In this document: positions 32,500 through 43,841 of the stretch, piece after piece
Position numbering within the stretch: the first letter of the stretch is position 1
Layout: each line of letters begins with the position of its first letter
Source: Posidonia oceanica
Taxonomy: Eukaryota; Streptophyta; Magnoliopsida; Alismatales; Posidoniaceae
NCBI GenBank assembly: GCA_037176725.1
Contig: JAZBRS010000057.1
Span: 86,759,501 to 86,823,500, forward strand
Direction of reading: 5' to 3'
DNA: 64,000 nt
The notes under the pieces: generated by a model
The model's input: the letters and a program-made list of their open reading frames with translations, nothing else
What the model was told of the DNA's origin: nothing
Database searches by the model: none
Translations under genes and position numbers: made by a program

Positions 32500-33420
32500 G
32501 ATTTAAAATGCAATTTACCCAACAAAATTGCAGTCACGCCCTCAACTTTTTACAGAAATTGGCATCAACACCTCTATGCCTGGAAAACTGCTTTTAACCT
32601 CTCGTGTGGGAGGATGTTGCTAGAAAGGCCCCTAGAACAACATATTTACATAATGGCCCTTCAGTTTGGAAAATTGCAAATAAGTCCCTAACTTTCATAG
32701 AAGTGTCAGATCTCCCCCGATCTCTGGCAGGATTGCAACAGTGCCTCCTCTAAGTTGTAAGGATACCTCCACAACACCTTGTCAGGATGCAAAAGCCAAG
32801 AACAGCCGACAGAAATTGCAGTGCAGGAGAAAATTACAGAAAAGCCCCTAGAGTTTATCAAAATAGCAGAGCCTCCTCAGTCTGAGCCGGAATTACTCAG
32901 AATATTTTCCAGGCAGAGGATTCAACCGCAACACTCATCAATTGCCCCCAAGTTAAGTAGAATCGCCATGTACTGTCATTTGGGAATTTTTGCACTGATG
33001 CCCTTCTCTTTCCGTGAAACTACGGAATGCCTCCTGCAGTGCTCCGAGCAGCTACAAACCTGCTCCCAGGGTACCCCCCTCAACTTGATATCTCAGTCAA
33101 AGCAGGCCACGATCAAGCAGGCAGTATGCGCCCCACAATTGGGAAAATTGTAGCAGTACCCCTGCATTTGGCATGATTGCACATTTGCACCTATTAGATC
33201 AGAGGCTGTATATTTGCCCCAAAGCAGCAGACAAGCTACTGAGCATTCAGCCAACAACCGGCAATGCCCCTTCCAGCTTTGTAGAGTTACAGTATGCTCC
33301 ATCACCCTCCTGGCTTAGCAAAAATGGCAAACAACCCTGTATAATCGCACAGAAGCAGCAGATTCCCCTTGAGGTGATGCAGTTGCAGATCACCAGCTCA
33401 ACGCCCCAGAGCGTGCTCCC
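32500..33420 (+). repeat. degenerate AAATTGCA...CCCCTA repeat block of P2
   Basis: The AAAATTGCA-plus-CCC phrase recurs near 32,525, 32,668, 32,840 and 33,140. The block is collinear with 11,940-12,960 of P1: downstream of the GC-rich leader and upstream of the VNTR. No gene is seen. Confidence 0.7.
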
Positions 33421-33639
33421 TGCCAAGATCCTCCTGCTCGGGCGGACATCCCTAACTGTAACGAGATTGTCTGTAGACCTCTGCCATACCTCTGGATTTT
33501 GGTACTTCCGTTAGCTTCACGGTCGGTAAGTCTAAAACTTACTACGTCGTGCCTCTTTTGCAGTCGGTAGGTCCGAAACTTACCACATCTCATCTCCTGT
33601 TGCGGTCAGTAAGTCTAAAACTTGCCAGTTCGCTTCTTT

Positions 33640-34535
33640 TGCGTGACTTCACTTTGGGTAGACGAAGTCCAGCTTGTCCTGGATCCTCGCTTCGGACGAA
33701 CGAGGTCCAATGCGCTCCTCTCTTTCTCGTGACTTTGCTCCGGGTAGATGAAGTCCTGCTTGCTTGCTTCCTCGTGCCGGTCAAACGAGGACAAGCTTGC
33801 TCTTTCTCATGACTTCACTCCAGGCAGACGAAGTCCTGCTTGCTTGCTTCCTCGTGCTGGTCAAACGAGGACAAGGTTGCTCTTTCTCGTGACTTCGCTC
33901 CGGGCGGACAAAGTCCTGCTTGCTTGCTTCCACGTGGCGGTCAGATGAGGACAAGCTTGCTCTTTCTCGTGACTTCGCTCTGGGCGAACGAAGTCCTGCT
34001 TGTTTGCTTCCTCATGCCGGTCAGACGAGGACAAGCTTGCTCTTTCTCGTGACTTCACTCCGGGCGAACGAAGTCTTGCCTGCTTGCTTCCTCGTGCCGA
34101 TCGGATGAGGACAAGCTTGCCTTTCTCGTGACTTCACTTCGAGCAGACGAAGTCCTGTTTGCTTGCTTCCTCGTGCCAGTTGGACGAGGACAAGCTTGCT
34201 CTTTCGCGTGACTTCGCTCCAGGCAGACGAAGTCCTGCTTGCTTGCTTCCTCATGCCGATCGGACGAGGACAAGCTTGCTCTTTCACGTGACTTCACTTT
34301 GGGCGGACGAAGTCCTGCTTGCTTGCTTCCTCGTACCGGTCGGACGAGGACAAGCTTGCCCTTCTTGTGACTTCGCTCTGGGCGAATGAAGTCCTGCTTG
34401 CTTGCTTCCTTGTGCCGGTCGGACGAGGACAAGCTTGCCTTTCTCGTGACTTCGCTCCAGGCAGACGAAGTCCTTCTTGCTTGCTTCCTTGTGCCGGTCG
34501 GATGAGGACAAGCTTGCCTTTCTCGTGACTTCACT
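33640..34535 (+). repeat. 80-bp VNTR with a CCTCGT...ACGAGG hairpin, about 11 copies
   Basis: The unit is 80 bases (GACTTC at 33,811 and 33,891, and so on): GACTTCGCTCCGGGCGGACG, AAGTCCTGCTTGCTTGCTTC, CTCGTGCCGGTCGGACGAGG, ACAAGCTTGCTCTTTCTCGT. The stem CCTCGT/ACGAGG takes the place of CCTCG/CGAGG in the 68-bp VNTR of P1. Long open frames here are repeat artefacts. Confidence 0.97.
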
Positions 34536-34791
34536 CCGCATTGGCATGCATTACATTAGCGTCACTTGGAGCCGCACAGAGCTCAGCGCACGGCATCGTC
34601 GCTTAGAGCCATGCAGAGCTCAACACGCAGCTTGCATCACCCACGCACACCCTCAGCAAAGCTTAGTGCGCATAGCATCAACATTCACATTCGCATTTGC
34701 ATCTCAGTTGCATCGCTCTCCTTAGGCAGGGTGTCTTGTCAGCCCTGAGCAGCAGCCTTGCTTCCCTCAACCTCGCTTAGGGAGGGGCATC
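34536..34791 (+). mobile_element. 3' end of the P2 internal region with polypurine tract
   Basis: No gene. The polypurine-type word GGGAGGGGCATC ends at 34,791, followed at once by TGGAGACACCCC. A segment around GGCAGGGTGTCTTGTCAGCC parallels P1 at 15,085. Confidence 0.8.
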
Positions 34792-37065
34792 TGGAGACAC
34801 CCCGTTTCGTAGTCGCTTGTTGGCAGACTCCGTCGGAGGAACATGCTCTGGTCGTGGTAGACCCAAACCCACATTCCAAACCTAACCTACCACTTCAAAA
34901 CCTACCTAACGCCCTAAAATCCATCCAAACCCTAAGCCAATATAGAACCAAAGCTCAAAGCCCATTGATGGCCCAAGAATTCAAGGAAATAGGCTCATAA
35001 TCTAGCCAGTGGACTTTGACATGGTCCTAACACGTCTAGCCGGCGTCGCTTGCAGGCGTGACTAGAAGACGACAATAGCCAACAGTACCACATGGCATAA
35101 CATTGCAGCGCTCCTAACCGGCGTGAGTTGTTGGTGTAGTGCCCTGTGTTAGATTAACTCAGTAAAGGATTTAGTGGTCTTTCTACCCAATGGAACACTT
35201 GAATCTCTTCACTCATTGGATGGCACGGGTTTGAGCATGCACCTTGGAATTCTCTAACCCTCCTACCCTCCATCCCAAAACTAATACCAATCAAATCCAC
35301 TCCACGACAATCCAAGCCACACCATACCCAAACCGTTATTCATCTATGGCCATTTTCCAGCACAATTCCCTATTTAACGACCCCCTTGCTCTACGAGAGC
35401 TCTCTCTTGGACTCTTGGCTCTTGGACTCTTCACTCTTGGACTCATGGCTCTTGGACTCTTCACTCTTGGACTCTTCACTCTTGGACTCTTGGTTGGTTG
35501 CTCCCTTGCTCTCCTGCACACTCTCAAGACCCCTAGCATCCCTGCAACCACCGAGCACCCTACAGCACCTCCTTGTTCCCTGGGCACCCATTGTCGACAA
35601 GCCACCTTCGTCCAAGCGAAACACCCACAGCCTTCTCCCATCCAGAGCCACCACCCCTCCACTTCCACACCAAGCCATCTCAATGTGAGAGAGAGAACTC
35701 GAGAGAAGCACCTTGCAGCAGGGCCATCGTTTAGCCACTGCAACCCACCGCCACGACCGACTCCTCTGACGCACGCCGCGAGTCACTGCACCGGGAAAGC
35801 ACGCACCGAGTCACGTACAAGTAAGCTCCTTCACCCGTAGAGTAATGTAGCTCCCCATGGTTGCCTGTAGCTCGTCGCATTTCCTGTTTCTCTCGCCTGG
35901 TTTTCATGTTTTGTTCCTGCTAGCATTTGTTTGCATCTGGGATGGGTTCATGGTTTCAAGCTTGGCCAGAGGTCGATGAGCTCGAACGGTACACGTCCCC
36001 ACATTCATGCAACATCTCTCGAATCTCCTGTGATGTAGCGCCGCCTCCCCTGGTCGTGCAAATGGCCGACTGTCCATCCCATGACGGACGGAGTCGGTGT
36101 ACCTGAGTAGAGGAGGGAGACACCCACGGCTTTTGTTTTCCATCTTGCATTGCATCCTCGATGATCCTCCGGCCTTCCTTTGCCTCCATTGTAAGCCGCG
36201 ACTGTGTTTGGTGGGTTCCTGGCCTCGTTCATGGCCAGCGAACCCAACTCCGTCCATGTCGTGCAAGGGAGGTGGGGAGGCCAAGTCATGCATTTGTGCT
36301 TTGGTTTTCAAGCATTGTTTCGTTCTCTAGTATGCCTTCTAGCTTTGTCGATTATTGCTTGCCTCGTTTCGAATGTACATGACTCATAATTGTGCAAGGA
36401 AGTTCTCTGTCTACGACTGTAAATTCTGGTGCGCGTGTTCTTAGTGCGAGGATCTAGCGAGCCTTAATGGCGAGCAGATCAGGCGTACTTCCCAAGCAGC
36501 TAGTATCGACGTGGACACCTGGCACGACAAATCCAGATCAGAACTTAGACAATTGAGCTGAGCTCCTATTTCTTTGCTTATTCTTGTTTATCTATGATTT
36601 TCAGCTTCTGATTCGATTCTGACTGCATATTTTGAACATCATGGCATGGCATTATGCATCTTTCTCTTTAAGCATACATTATTTTGGCAATCATATGCCT
36701 ACATTTGCCACACATGAGCGGAATAGCCTAGAAAGACCGACTCATTCGGGTGCATGGGGGTGCCTAACACCTTCTCCATGTGTAACAAGAGTCCTTACTC
36801 TTTCTCTGGTCCGCAATGACATTTGTGTCACATCCATTCGAGACGGATTATCATACTTTATAATTCGCATCGCATTACGCATGTTTTCTCGAATCCAATT
36901 TTCCTCGTCATTCTGGCTTTAATAGACTAGATGGCGACACCATTTCTTTTCTTTTCTTTTTCCCCTTTCGCATTTGCCTATTTTCTGAGTCGAGTTCTCC
37001 TCGGATGCATTACCTCACTGTGACCATCATTTGCTCTCACCCGAGTGCGACGCATGTTGGTCACA
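34792..37065 (+). mobile_element. P2 3' LTR
   Basis: It starts TGGAGACACCCC after the polypurine tract and ends about GGTCACA at 37,065. Shared with the other LTRs: a GGGGGTGCCTAACACCTTCTC block near 36,757, and a terminal TCGAGTTCTCCTCGGATGC segment. It has a TATTTAAC TATA-like word near 35,369 and a donor-like ACAA|GTAAGC at 35,817. No primer site follows, so the element ends here. Its U3 differs strongly from the LTR at 15,154, so the two are not a young pair. Confidence 0.8.
35404..35493 (+). repeat. six 15-bp repeats (CTCTTGGACTCTTGG)
   Basis: Six contiguous 15-base units, with CTTCA or CATGG variants, lie just downstream of the TATA-like word in the P2 LTR. The resulting Leu-Gly-rich frame of the ORF 35,244-35,840 is a by-product of this repeat. 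Confidence 0.95.
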
Positions 37066-39091
37066 CCTTTACAAAGCTAACCCTCCTCGGGTGAGCTAAC
37101 CTCTCTAAGGCCGGACTCCTCCACAAAGCTAACCCTCCTCGGGCAAGCTGTCATCTCTCTCGGGACATCATCAAAAACGGAGCACGTGTACTACCCGTGC
37201 CAACCGAACACCACAGGGTCCGCCCTCTCTGCATCCTCGCTAGACCTCATCCTCGGTTTCTTGGTCACATAAACCTCAACCTCAGCCTCTCGGTCCTAGC
37301 CTTAGTGTCCGGAACAACCAGTCTCTCTCACCTCCAGGTCCAGCCAGCATCTCAAGTCTCTGTGCTAAAGCAACCAAGGTATCATACCTAGCTACATAGA
37401 GGTATCATATCTCCTGGGTAAACTGTCACGATACCACTAGGTCCGAATGGCACCTCAACCCACAAGACTCAAGTCTCAGTACCCAGAGTAACCAAAGAAT
37501 CATACCCAGCTTCACAAAGGTGTCCTACCTCCTGGGTCCGTTGCCACGATTCCTCCAGGTCCGGATGACACCTTGACATGACGACCTCAACCTAGAACTT
37601 GTACTCAACTTCTCCAAAGGTGTCATATCCCTTGGATCCACTAGTACAATCCCATAGCCTCTTGGTCCCCATAAATAGAAAACACCGGAAAACACTCTCC
37701 AAAACCCTTGCAAAACATATGCATTTCTTTTCCAAAACTCTTTTGGAAAATCATTTCAAAAACTATTTTAAAATCATCTCAAAGGCATCACAAAACACCA
37801 TGTCAAACACTGCACGGAAAGCTATGGCAAAACCCACAAAACTCTACATAAGGTTTTGCGTCAAAAACCACGCAAATCATTATTTCAAAAACCACACAGA
37901 GCTCTACTACTCTCTGCTCAAAACCTCGTGCCAAAACTCCACACAAAAAACGCTCAAAACCATCGAGAAAACCCCACTATAACCACTGCCACCATGGCCA
38001 TGTGGGAAAACACGCCCCTGACATGCACGCCCAATACGCATAGCAGAACGGGCACCCAAGATGTGCCACAGGCCCAACAACCGGCCTGGGGGCACCGGGC
38101 ACATGCCGCCCATCCCCAAAGGGTAAAAATCTGCAAGAAATCGTGAAACGAGAACAACACTCGAAAAAGCATGAGAAACCAAGCCACAAACCACATCCAA
38201 ACACATATATTCAATAAATCTTGTATTCACATTTCTTTATTCAACTGCAATATCACAAACCACAACAAATGGGTTTCCACACAAACCCAATAGCGGCCAA
38301 CCGCCGCTGTACAAGTTTCCCACTTGGAATCCCCAGCATAATCACAACAATAAATATTATAATCATAGGATTCCCACTTGGAATCCCAAGTACAACCACA
38401 ACAAAAAATAATATAGTAATAGGTTTCCCACTTGGGATCCCGCACATTCACCACAATAGGTATAATATTAATAGTAATAAAGAGAGGGTGTCGGCAGGCA
38501 CGTACCTCCACCGACGTCGACCCCGACATCCACTTGGTCGCGGCAACGGCGAGGAAGAGCGACAACAACAGCAGACGACAACCATCTCCCCTCCTCTCTC
38601 TGCTCTGTTCTTCTCCTCTTAGTCTTCCTCTTCTCTCCACGACAGTGACAGCGACGGGGTTGATGGCGAGCATCGGCGACGGCGACGAGCACAACGGTGG
38701 CAACCGGACTTCCCCCTTCCTCTTCTCCTTCTCAATCTCTCTCTCTCTATCTCTCTGCATCTCTGTTCTAGATTCTCCTTCTCCTCTCTTTCTAGAAAAC
38801 AATGACGGCGGGGATCGATGGCAAGCATCGATAGCGGGAGGTCGGCGAGCAGCAGCTCTCTTCCCCTCCTTCCTCTCTTCTCCTCCTGCCTTTGTTTGTT
38901 TCTTTCTTTCTTTATTTTTTCTCTGTTTTTGCAGGTGTGGCTCGTGGAGGAAAAGATGAAGGTTTTGGATCCCAGAAACCATCAATCTAGTTAAATGAGA
39001 AGTCAGTTCTGGGTCAAAACTACTGAATTTTCTGCGCTAGTAAAACGCGCCACCAATACGCGTCTGACCCATTGTAGACTATGGGTGTTAC
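37066..39091 (-). mobile_element. LTR-like segment starting TGTAACACCC (minus)
   Basis: The minus strand begins TGTAACACCCATAGTCTAC at 39,091, a start typical of plant Ty3/gypsy LTRs. It contains GC-rich leader-like sequence (38,470-38,900) and a degenerate series of GGACCTGGAGG / GGTATGATACC segments (37,200-37,660). No coding gene; frames such as 38,227-38,985 are low complexity. The other boundary is unclear. Confidence 0.45.
38316..38450. repeat. three 54-bp repeats with TTCCCACTTGGAATCCC
   Basis: TTCCCACTTGGAATCCC (third copy TTGGGATCCC) occurs at about 38,317, 38,371 and 38,425, each followed by an A/T-rich ACCACAACAA spacer. Confidence 0.9.
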
Positions 39092-41382
39092 ATGTTGGTT
39101 GCTTGGCATTGGGCAACACGACACATTGTTGAGGGTCCATCTGAGGAGGTTGGATTACGGGGCAGATAGGTTGTGGGCTTGATCGTGGCAGTGCAATGGC
39201 GCTTCGACAGCTGCTTGTGGCCAGTGTTTGTGTGTGGTTATTGTAGGTGTGTTGTTTGAGATAAAGAGCATTTAGGCACCGTTTGTTGTCTGATCCGCAC
39301 AGACAGTGCGTGGGTTCAGACTGCTTGGTTTTGAGTAGTCAAGATAGTCGAGTACTCCGTGCTGCTTTGAGTTTTCAACATATTTGATGTTTGAGCTTTG
39401 GATGCAAGCTTCTATGGGAAAATGCATCATATTTTCTGTGCTTTGATCATTGTGGCTTCGACATTTGAGAAGCATAATGGACCTGATTTTGGATTTGACT
39501 TGGCGTAGAGTAGCTATTAGAAGTGTGCATGAGAGATTTCAAAATATGCATATGATTGTTAGGATCAAGAGGCAACTCTAGAGGAGGGGTGAATAGAGTT
39601 TTTAAAGTTTATACAGAATTTTAAACAATTTTAACAATTCAATGAGTAATATTCAACAGAAAAGATCTAAATCAAGTAAATTGAATATTAACTACAACAA
39701 ACACAGAAAGAGAGGAGAGGCAATGATATATGACACAGTATATATAGTGGTTCAGCCAACCTGGCCCAGTCCACTCCCAAATCTCCTCTGGAGTTCCCTT
39801 AATCTTTATCAAATAAACTACACTTACTTGATGAAGATAACCTTCCTCTACAAGAACCAGCAGAGCACTTCTCACAGCTAGAGAAGTATCCTCCTTGTTT
39901 ACTGCAAGCTTACAAGTAGTATCTCTTTTTGATCTCCCAAAGGAATTGACTCAAGGTATCACTTTTTTGGCTAATTGGGAGTATTCTCTCTAATTTGGAG
40001 TTTGGAGCTTAGCAAATGAGTGGCACAAGATATTATAAGTATTGGTGTGTCTTGGCAGCTTCATGGGAGTCCTATTTATAGATATAACATGACTCAAGGC
40101 TGTGTTTAACGACTAGCTCAACGTTCACAAATAGCTAGTATAATCGATATTCCGAAATAAATCGGTCGACCGAAAATCTCCAACTTTCGACTAAATCGGT
40201 ATTTCGTTAAGAACCGGTGTTCCGATATTAATCTGAGCTGTAGATAATACTACCAGTGTTCCGGTGGATTTCGGAGCTTTTGACCTATTCTAGATTTCGG
40301 TATTCCAATGTAAATCGATTTTCCGATTTCACTCAACGGTCATATTTAAATAATTTTTCTACTGTAGCCTTTATCTCGGAAAACAGTATGCCGGTGGAAA
40401 TTAGTTTTCCGTTTTGATTTAATGGTCATATTTAAATGAATTTTCTACTGTAACCCTTATCCCTAAAAAATGGTATACTGGTGAGAATCGATTTTTCGTT
40501 TCTAACCTAACTTCTAAACCTTGAAGTTTTTCTAAGTGTATTCCTTAGATTTAGGTATGGGTATTTTCTTAATTGTTTTTGAGATGTTTTGGGAGATCTT
40601 TTACATCCTTTCTTAGAGTACAATAATGAAGAAAAATGCATACAAATTATTACAACATGAATACTATTTGCTTGATCTTTCTTCTTGTCTTTTTGTAGTT
40701 TCTGATATAGAATTCTCTTCTGCATTCCATGCTTTACTTGATATTCTTCAAATGTTGACTTTCCTCAAATAATCCACCTATCTTAAAATCAACTAAAGAG
40801 TATATTCTCAAGTAATATCATTAGTTCCATTTGTTATCATCAAAATTAAATATATCATAGATATTTTTCAACAGTTTTTGTTTGAAAAAGAGAAAATGGT
40901 TTCGAAAGGCATATTTTAAAGGATTCATGCTTGTTGCGCAATAGTGGATTGCCTTGTTATAGTTTTATGGCATCCAGGTGAGATGCCTGTTTTTCAGAAG
41001 TTTTCAGTGGATCTTCGTGTGTTGTGGTGACACGTCATGCTCGTGTGTTTCACCAACGCATTTCAGTGTTGCTTCTTATGGTCTTATAGAGTTGGTTGTT
41101 GGTTTTGTCTTAGGGTGGGTGTGTACTGGGTGACTTTTTTAGTAGTCACTCAAGTGTACTTTGTTTTGTGTTTTCACAGGTGCAAGTTAGGAGTAGGATA
41201 TCTTGCTAGTGCATATAGAGAGGAGTTACTCTGCCACACATCGAGAATCTTGGGTAGGTAATGTAATTTATTTATGTTGGTTATAGCATTTTAATTTATG
41301 CATTTAGATTTAGTTTCTATAGTGATATGTGAAGTTAAAAAAATGATTTATTAGGTGTCGTAGCGACCGGGGTCGTTACAAA
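39092..41382 (-). mobile_element. LTR-derived sequence starting TGTAACGACCCC (minus), interrupted
   Basis: The minus strand starts TGTAACGACCCCGGTCGC at 41,382. It has the A/C-rich character common in Del/Tekay-type LTRs, such as CGAAACCATTTTCTCTTTTT near 40,900. A separate TG...CA unit (39,557-40,873) interrupts it. No gene. Confidence 0.5.
39557..40873 (+). mobile_element. TGTTAGGATCAAG...TTTCAACA element (solo-LTR-like)
   Basis: It begins TGTTAGGATCAAGAGGC with a GGAGGGGTGAATAG segment at the 5' end and finishes ATATTTTTCAACA, so it has TGTT...AACA ends. The GTGGTTCAGCCAACCTGGCC segment is common in such plant repeats. I find no matching short duplication at the ends (ATGAT left, GTTTT right), so the boundaries are provisional. 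No coding region. Confidence 0.55.
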
Positions 41383-42062
41383 TGAGGTACTAATTATAAA
41401 TGTTTCAAAACTCTAACAACTAAAAATAGAATTATTGGAAAAGATAATTGTCAATAAAGTTTTACAATAACTAGAAATATAATTGTTAAAAACTTTCAGA
41501 ACAAAATGGACGTTCGTTTCTATAAGTGGATATCTATTTCTGAAAACGAACGCCTACTTCATCCAAAGACTGTATTTTATAGTTATTGAATTTAAAAGTA
41601 AAAGAATCAAGAAAAATATGAACATCCATTATTTGAAAATGGACATCCGTTTCTAGAAGTGGACGTCCGTTTCTAAAAACAGACATCTACTTGATTTTAC
41701 AACTTTATCTTATAGCCGTTAAAATTTCAATATATATAAAACTAAAACAAAACAAACATCCATTCTCAAAACAGACGTCCATTTTTTTAACTAGGAAGTT
41801 CTATAGAAATGGACGTCCATTTTATTATATAAGACGCCCTATTTTTAAATTGGACATCCATGTTTTATTCTACATAGTTAAAATACATTATAAAATAATT
41901 ATTATAACTTAAAAATTAAAATTTATATTTAAAATTACATAATTTTATTTCTGATCTATTTCAAACCTACATCCATAAATTTGGGCCCAAGCCGGATCGT
42001 GTTAGTGCTGAGTTCAAACTCAGGCTCGAGCCATGTTTGAGCCCAAAGTGGCCATGCTGGAC
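41383..42062. repeat. AT-rich spacer with recurring GGACGTCC palindromes
   Basis: GGACGTCC or one-base variants (GGACATCC, AGACGTCC) recur about ten times at 41,500-41,870, usually as TGGACGTCCGTTTCTA. No gene. Confidence 0.75.
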
Positions 42063-43713
42063 TGTAATACCAGGTCGTTTCAGCTACAGATGAACGACTA
42101 CATTGAGGAATTGAAGGGGTCGAGACGAAATGGCAAGAAGTAGAGATGTCAGTAGGCATTGAAGGAGAAGTCGAAGCTGGGATCAGGCATTGGAGGCCAA
42201 TGGGTCGCTCGCTCGAGTTATTGCCAGAGTTAAGAGGGAAGGCATTCCTCATTCCGTCGAGAGCTATAAATGGGAGGCCTCGTCCCTACGTTTGTCATCA
42301 AGTGGAGGATTGTAGAGCAAGTGAGAGAGGAGGAGCATTGGTTGACGCAACACACAGAGAGAAGGAGACCCATCGTCGCTGACTATGCGCCGCTAGACTT
42401 GGCGGAGAGGTTCGTCGGTCGATTGAGAAGCTCGTCGATATAAGAAATCGAGCATCGGTATAAGACATGTTGAGATTTGCAATGGGTTGCTGTGGATTTA
42501 CAATTTCAATAGTCTCGTAGAGAAAAAGATGAATAGTGGATTGATTTATTTTGATTTGTTGAAGAAAAATAAATGAATAGTAATCTTGAATATGAAGATG
42601 AAGATGTGGGGTTTTTGCATGTTTTTTATTCAAGTTTTGCATATTCTCATAAGAGTACTTATATTGAATGTCTTATGTTATGTCTTTCCTGATATATTAT
42701 TTTAATTGCATCTAGGTCCCAAAAAGGGTATGGGTTGAATTATTTCAAAGTATATGACATTTGCTTGGATAACTTAGAGTTAGATGTGAGTTTTGTACAT
42801 GTAGGGAAAATTACAAATCAATTCAAAAATTATAGTTGTATTTCTAGATGATGAATAGTAGGCATATCCTATGAACAGAAACTTAGAGGAAAACTACATA
42901 AGAACCCTTGCACATATTGTTATTAAGTAGAATGAAATTTTATGATCAAGTCCCTAGATTTATAAAGAATTAAAGATTAGTGTATTCAAGTGGAAAAGAT
43001 AAATAATGCAAGTGTCTTTCAAGATAAGGTATGTGAAAGAGAGAACAATGTCTTGACATATGACTCTTCAGAGTAATGACCCTTAAGGGGGGTACACTAG
43101 CCTGATGAGGTATAGTATCAGATCCTTTTGAGGATTTCGTGGCAACAATAAGACCACAAGGCTCATATCTGATGTCTACCGACTAACACAGGTTGGTATA
43201 TAAAGTCCTCACTAATGAATCAAGTGTGAAATTAAACATGTAATAACAAGAGTGAGGATGAGTTGTATACCAACTGGAAGACCATGTCATGCCAACGGTG
43301 AGTGGTTCAAGGGATCCACTAAAAGACTAAAAGGAAATGAAAGTGAAAACAAAGAATTTATCAAAAGTCTGTTTAGAATTGAGATAGGTTAGGTACCCAC
43401 ATATATACTGGGTTTTTCATAAACTCATACTGTGTTGTTTACCGCAGGTAATCATGGGTCATAGAGTTGCTTTAGCTTCAACTTGTATGGTGAATAATGT
43501 AGCACAATCCATTACACATGGAACTCAGAAGAAGACAGTTTTAGTTTTATATTCAATTCCAAGTCATGTAATAGAACTATAATGAACATATTTAAGAGAT
43601 GTAATAAATGATAGTACTTTAATTGTTCTCTTTTATCTATTTGTAATGTCTACACATTCACGGAGCCTTTGTAATTGCTTCCGCTAGCTCGTGCATATGT
43701 GGACGTTTCAACA
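42063..43713 (+). mobile_element. 5' LTR of the Tekay-type element
   Basis: It starts TGTAATACCAGG and ends TTTCAACA right before the primer site. A TATA box (TATAAAT, 42,265) is present here. In the 3' LTR the same place reads CTAAAAAT, so only this copy keeps it. Confidence 0.93.
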
Positions 43714-43725
43714 TGGTATCAAAGC
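43714..43725 (+). other. primer binding site (initiator tRNA-Met type)
   Basis: TGGTATCAAAGC follows the LTR end directly; it differs by one base from the common plant site TGGTATCAGAGC. Confidence 0.9.
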
Positions 43726-43841
43726 ATAAGGTCCCCTTCATGTATTGAGCCTAGGATAGTAACACCACTAGGAGTTGATGATACCTAAGGTCAACATAGT
43801 CATTGCATGCTTATTTGTGTTTTGTCACAGGAAGCGTTAGA

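Noticed and set aside
33549..34547. Overlapping open frames with Lys/Ser-rich or Leu-rich repeats
   Set aside because: They follow the 80-bp VNTR in all frames; no start context or domain supports translation.
35244..35840. 198-codon ORF with a Leu/Gly repeat
   Set aside because: It lies in LTR leader sequence, and its repeat comes from a 15-bp tandem array; no homologous frame in the other LTRs.
38227..38985. 252-codon minus ORF in GC-rich sequence
   Set aside because: Low-complexity Arg/Glu-rich text in an LTR-like segment, with no recognised domain.
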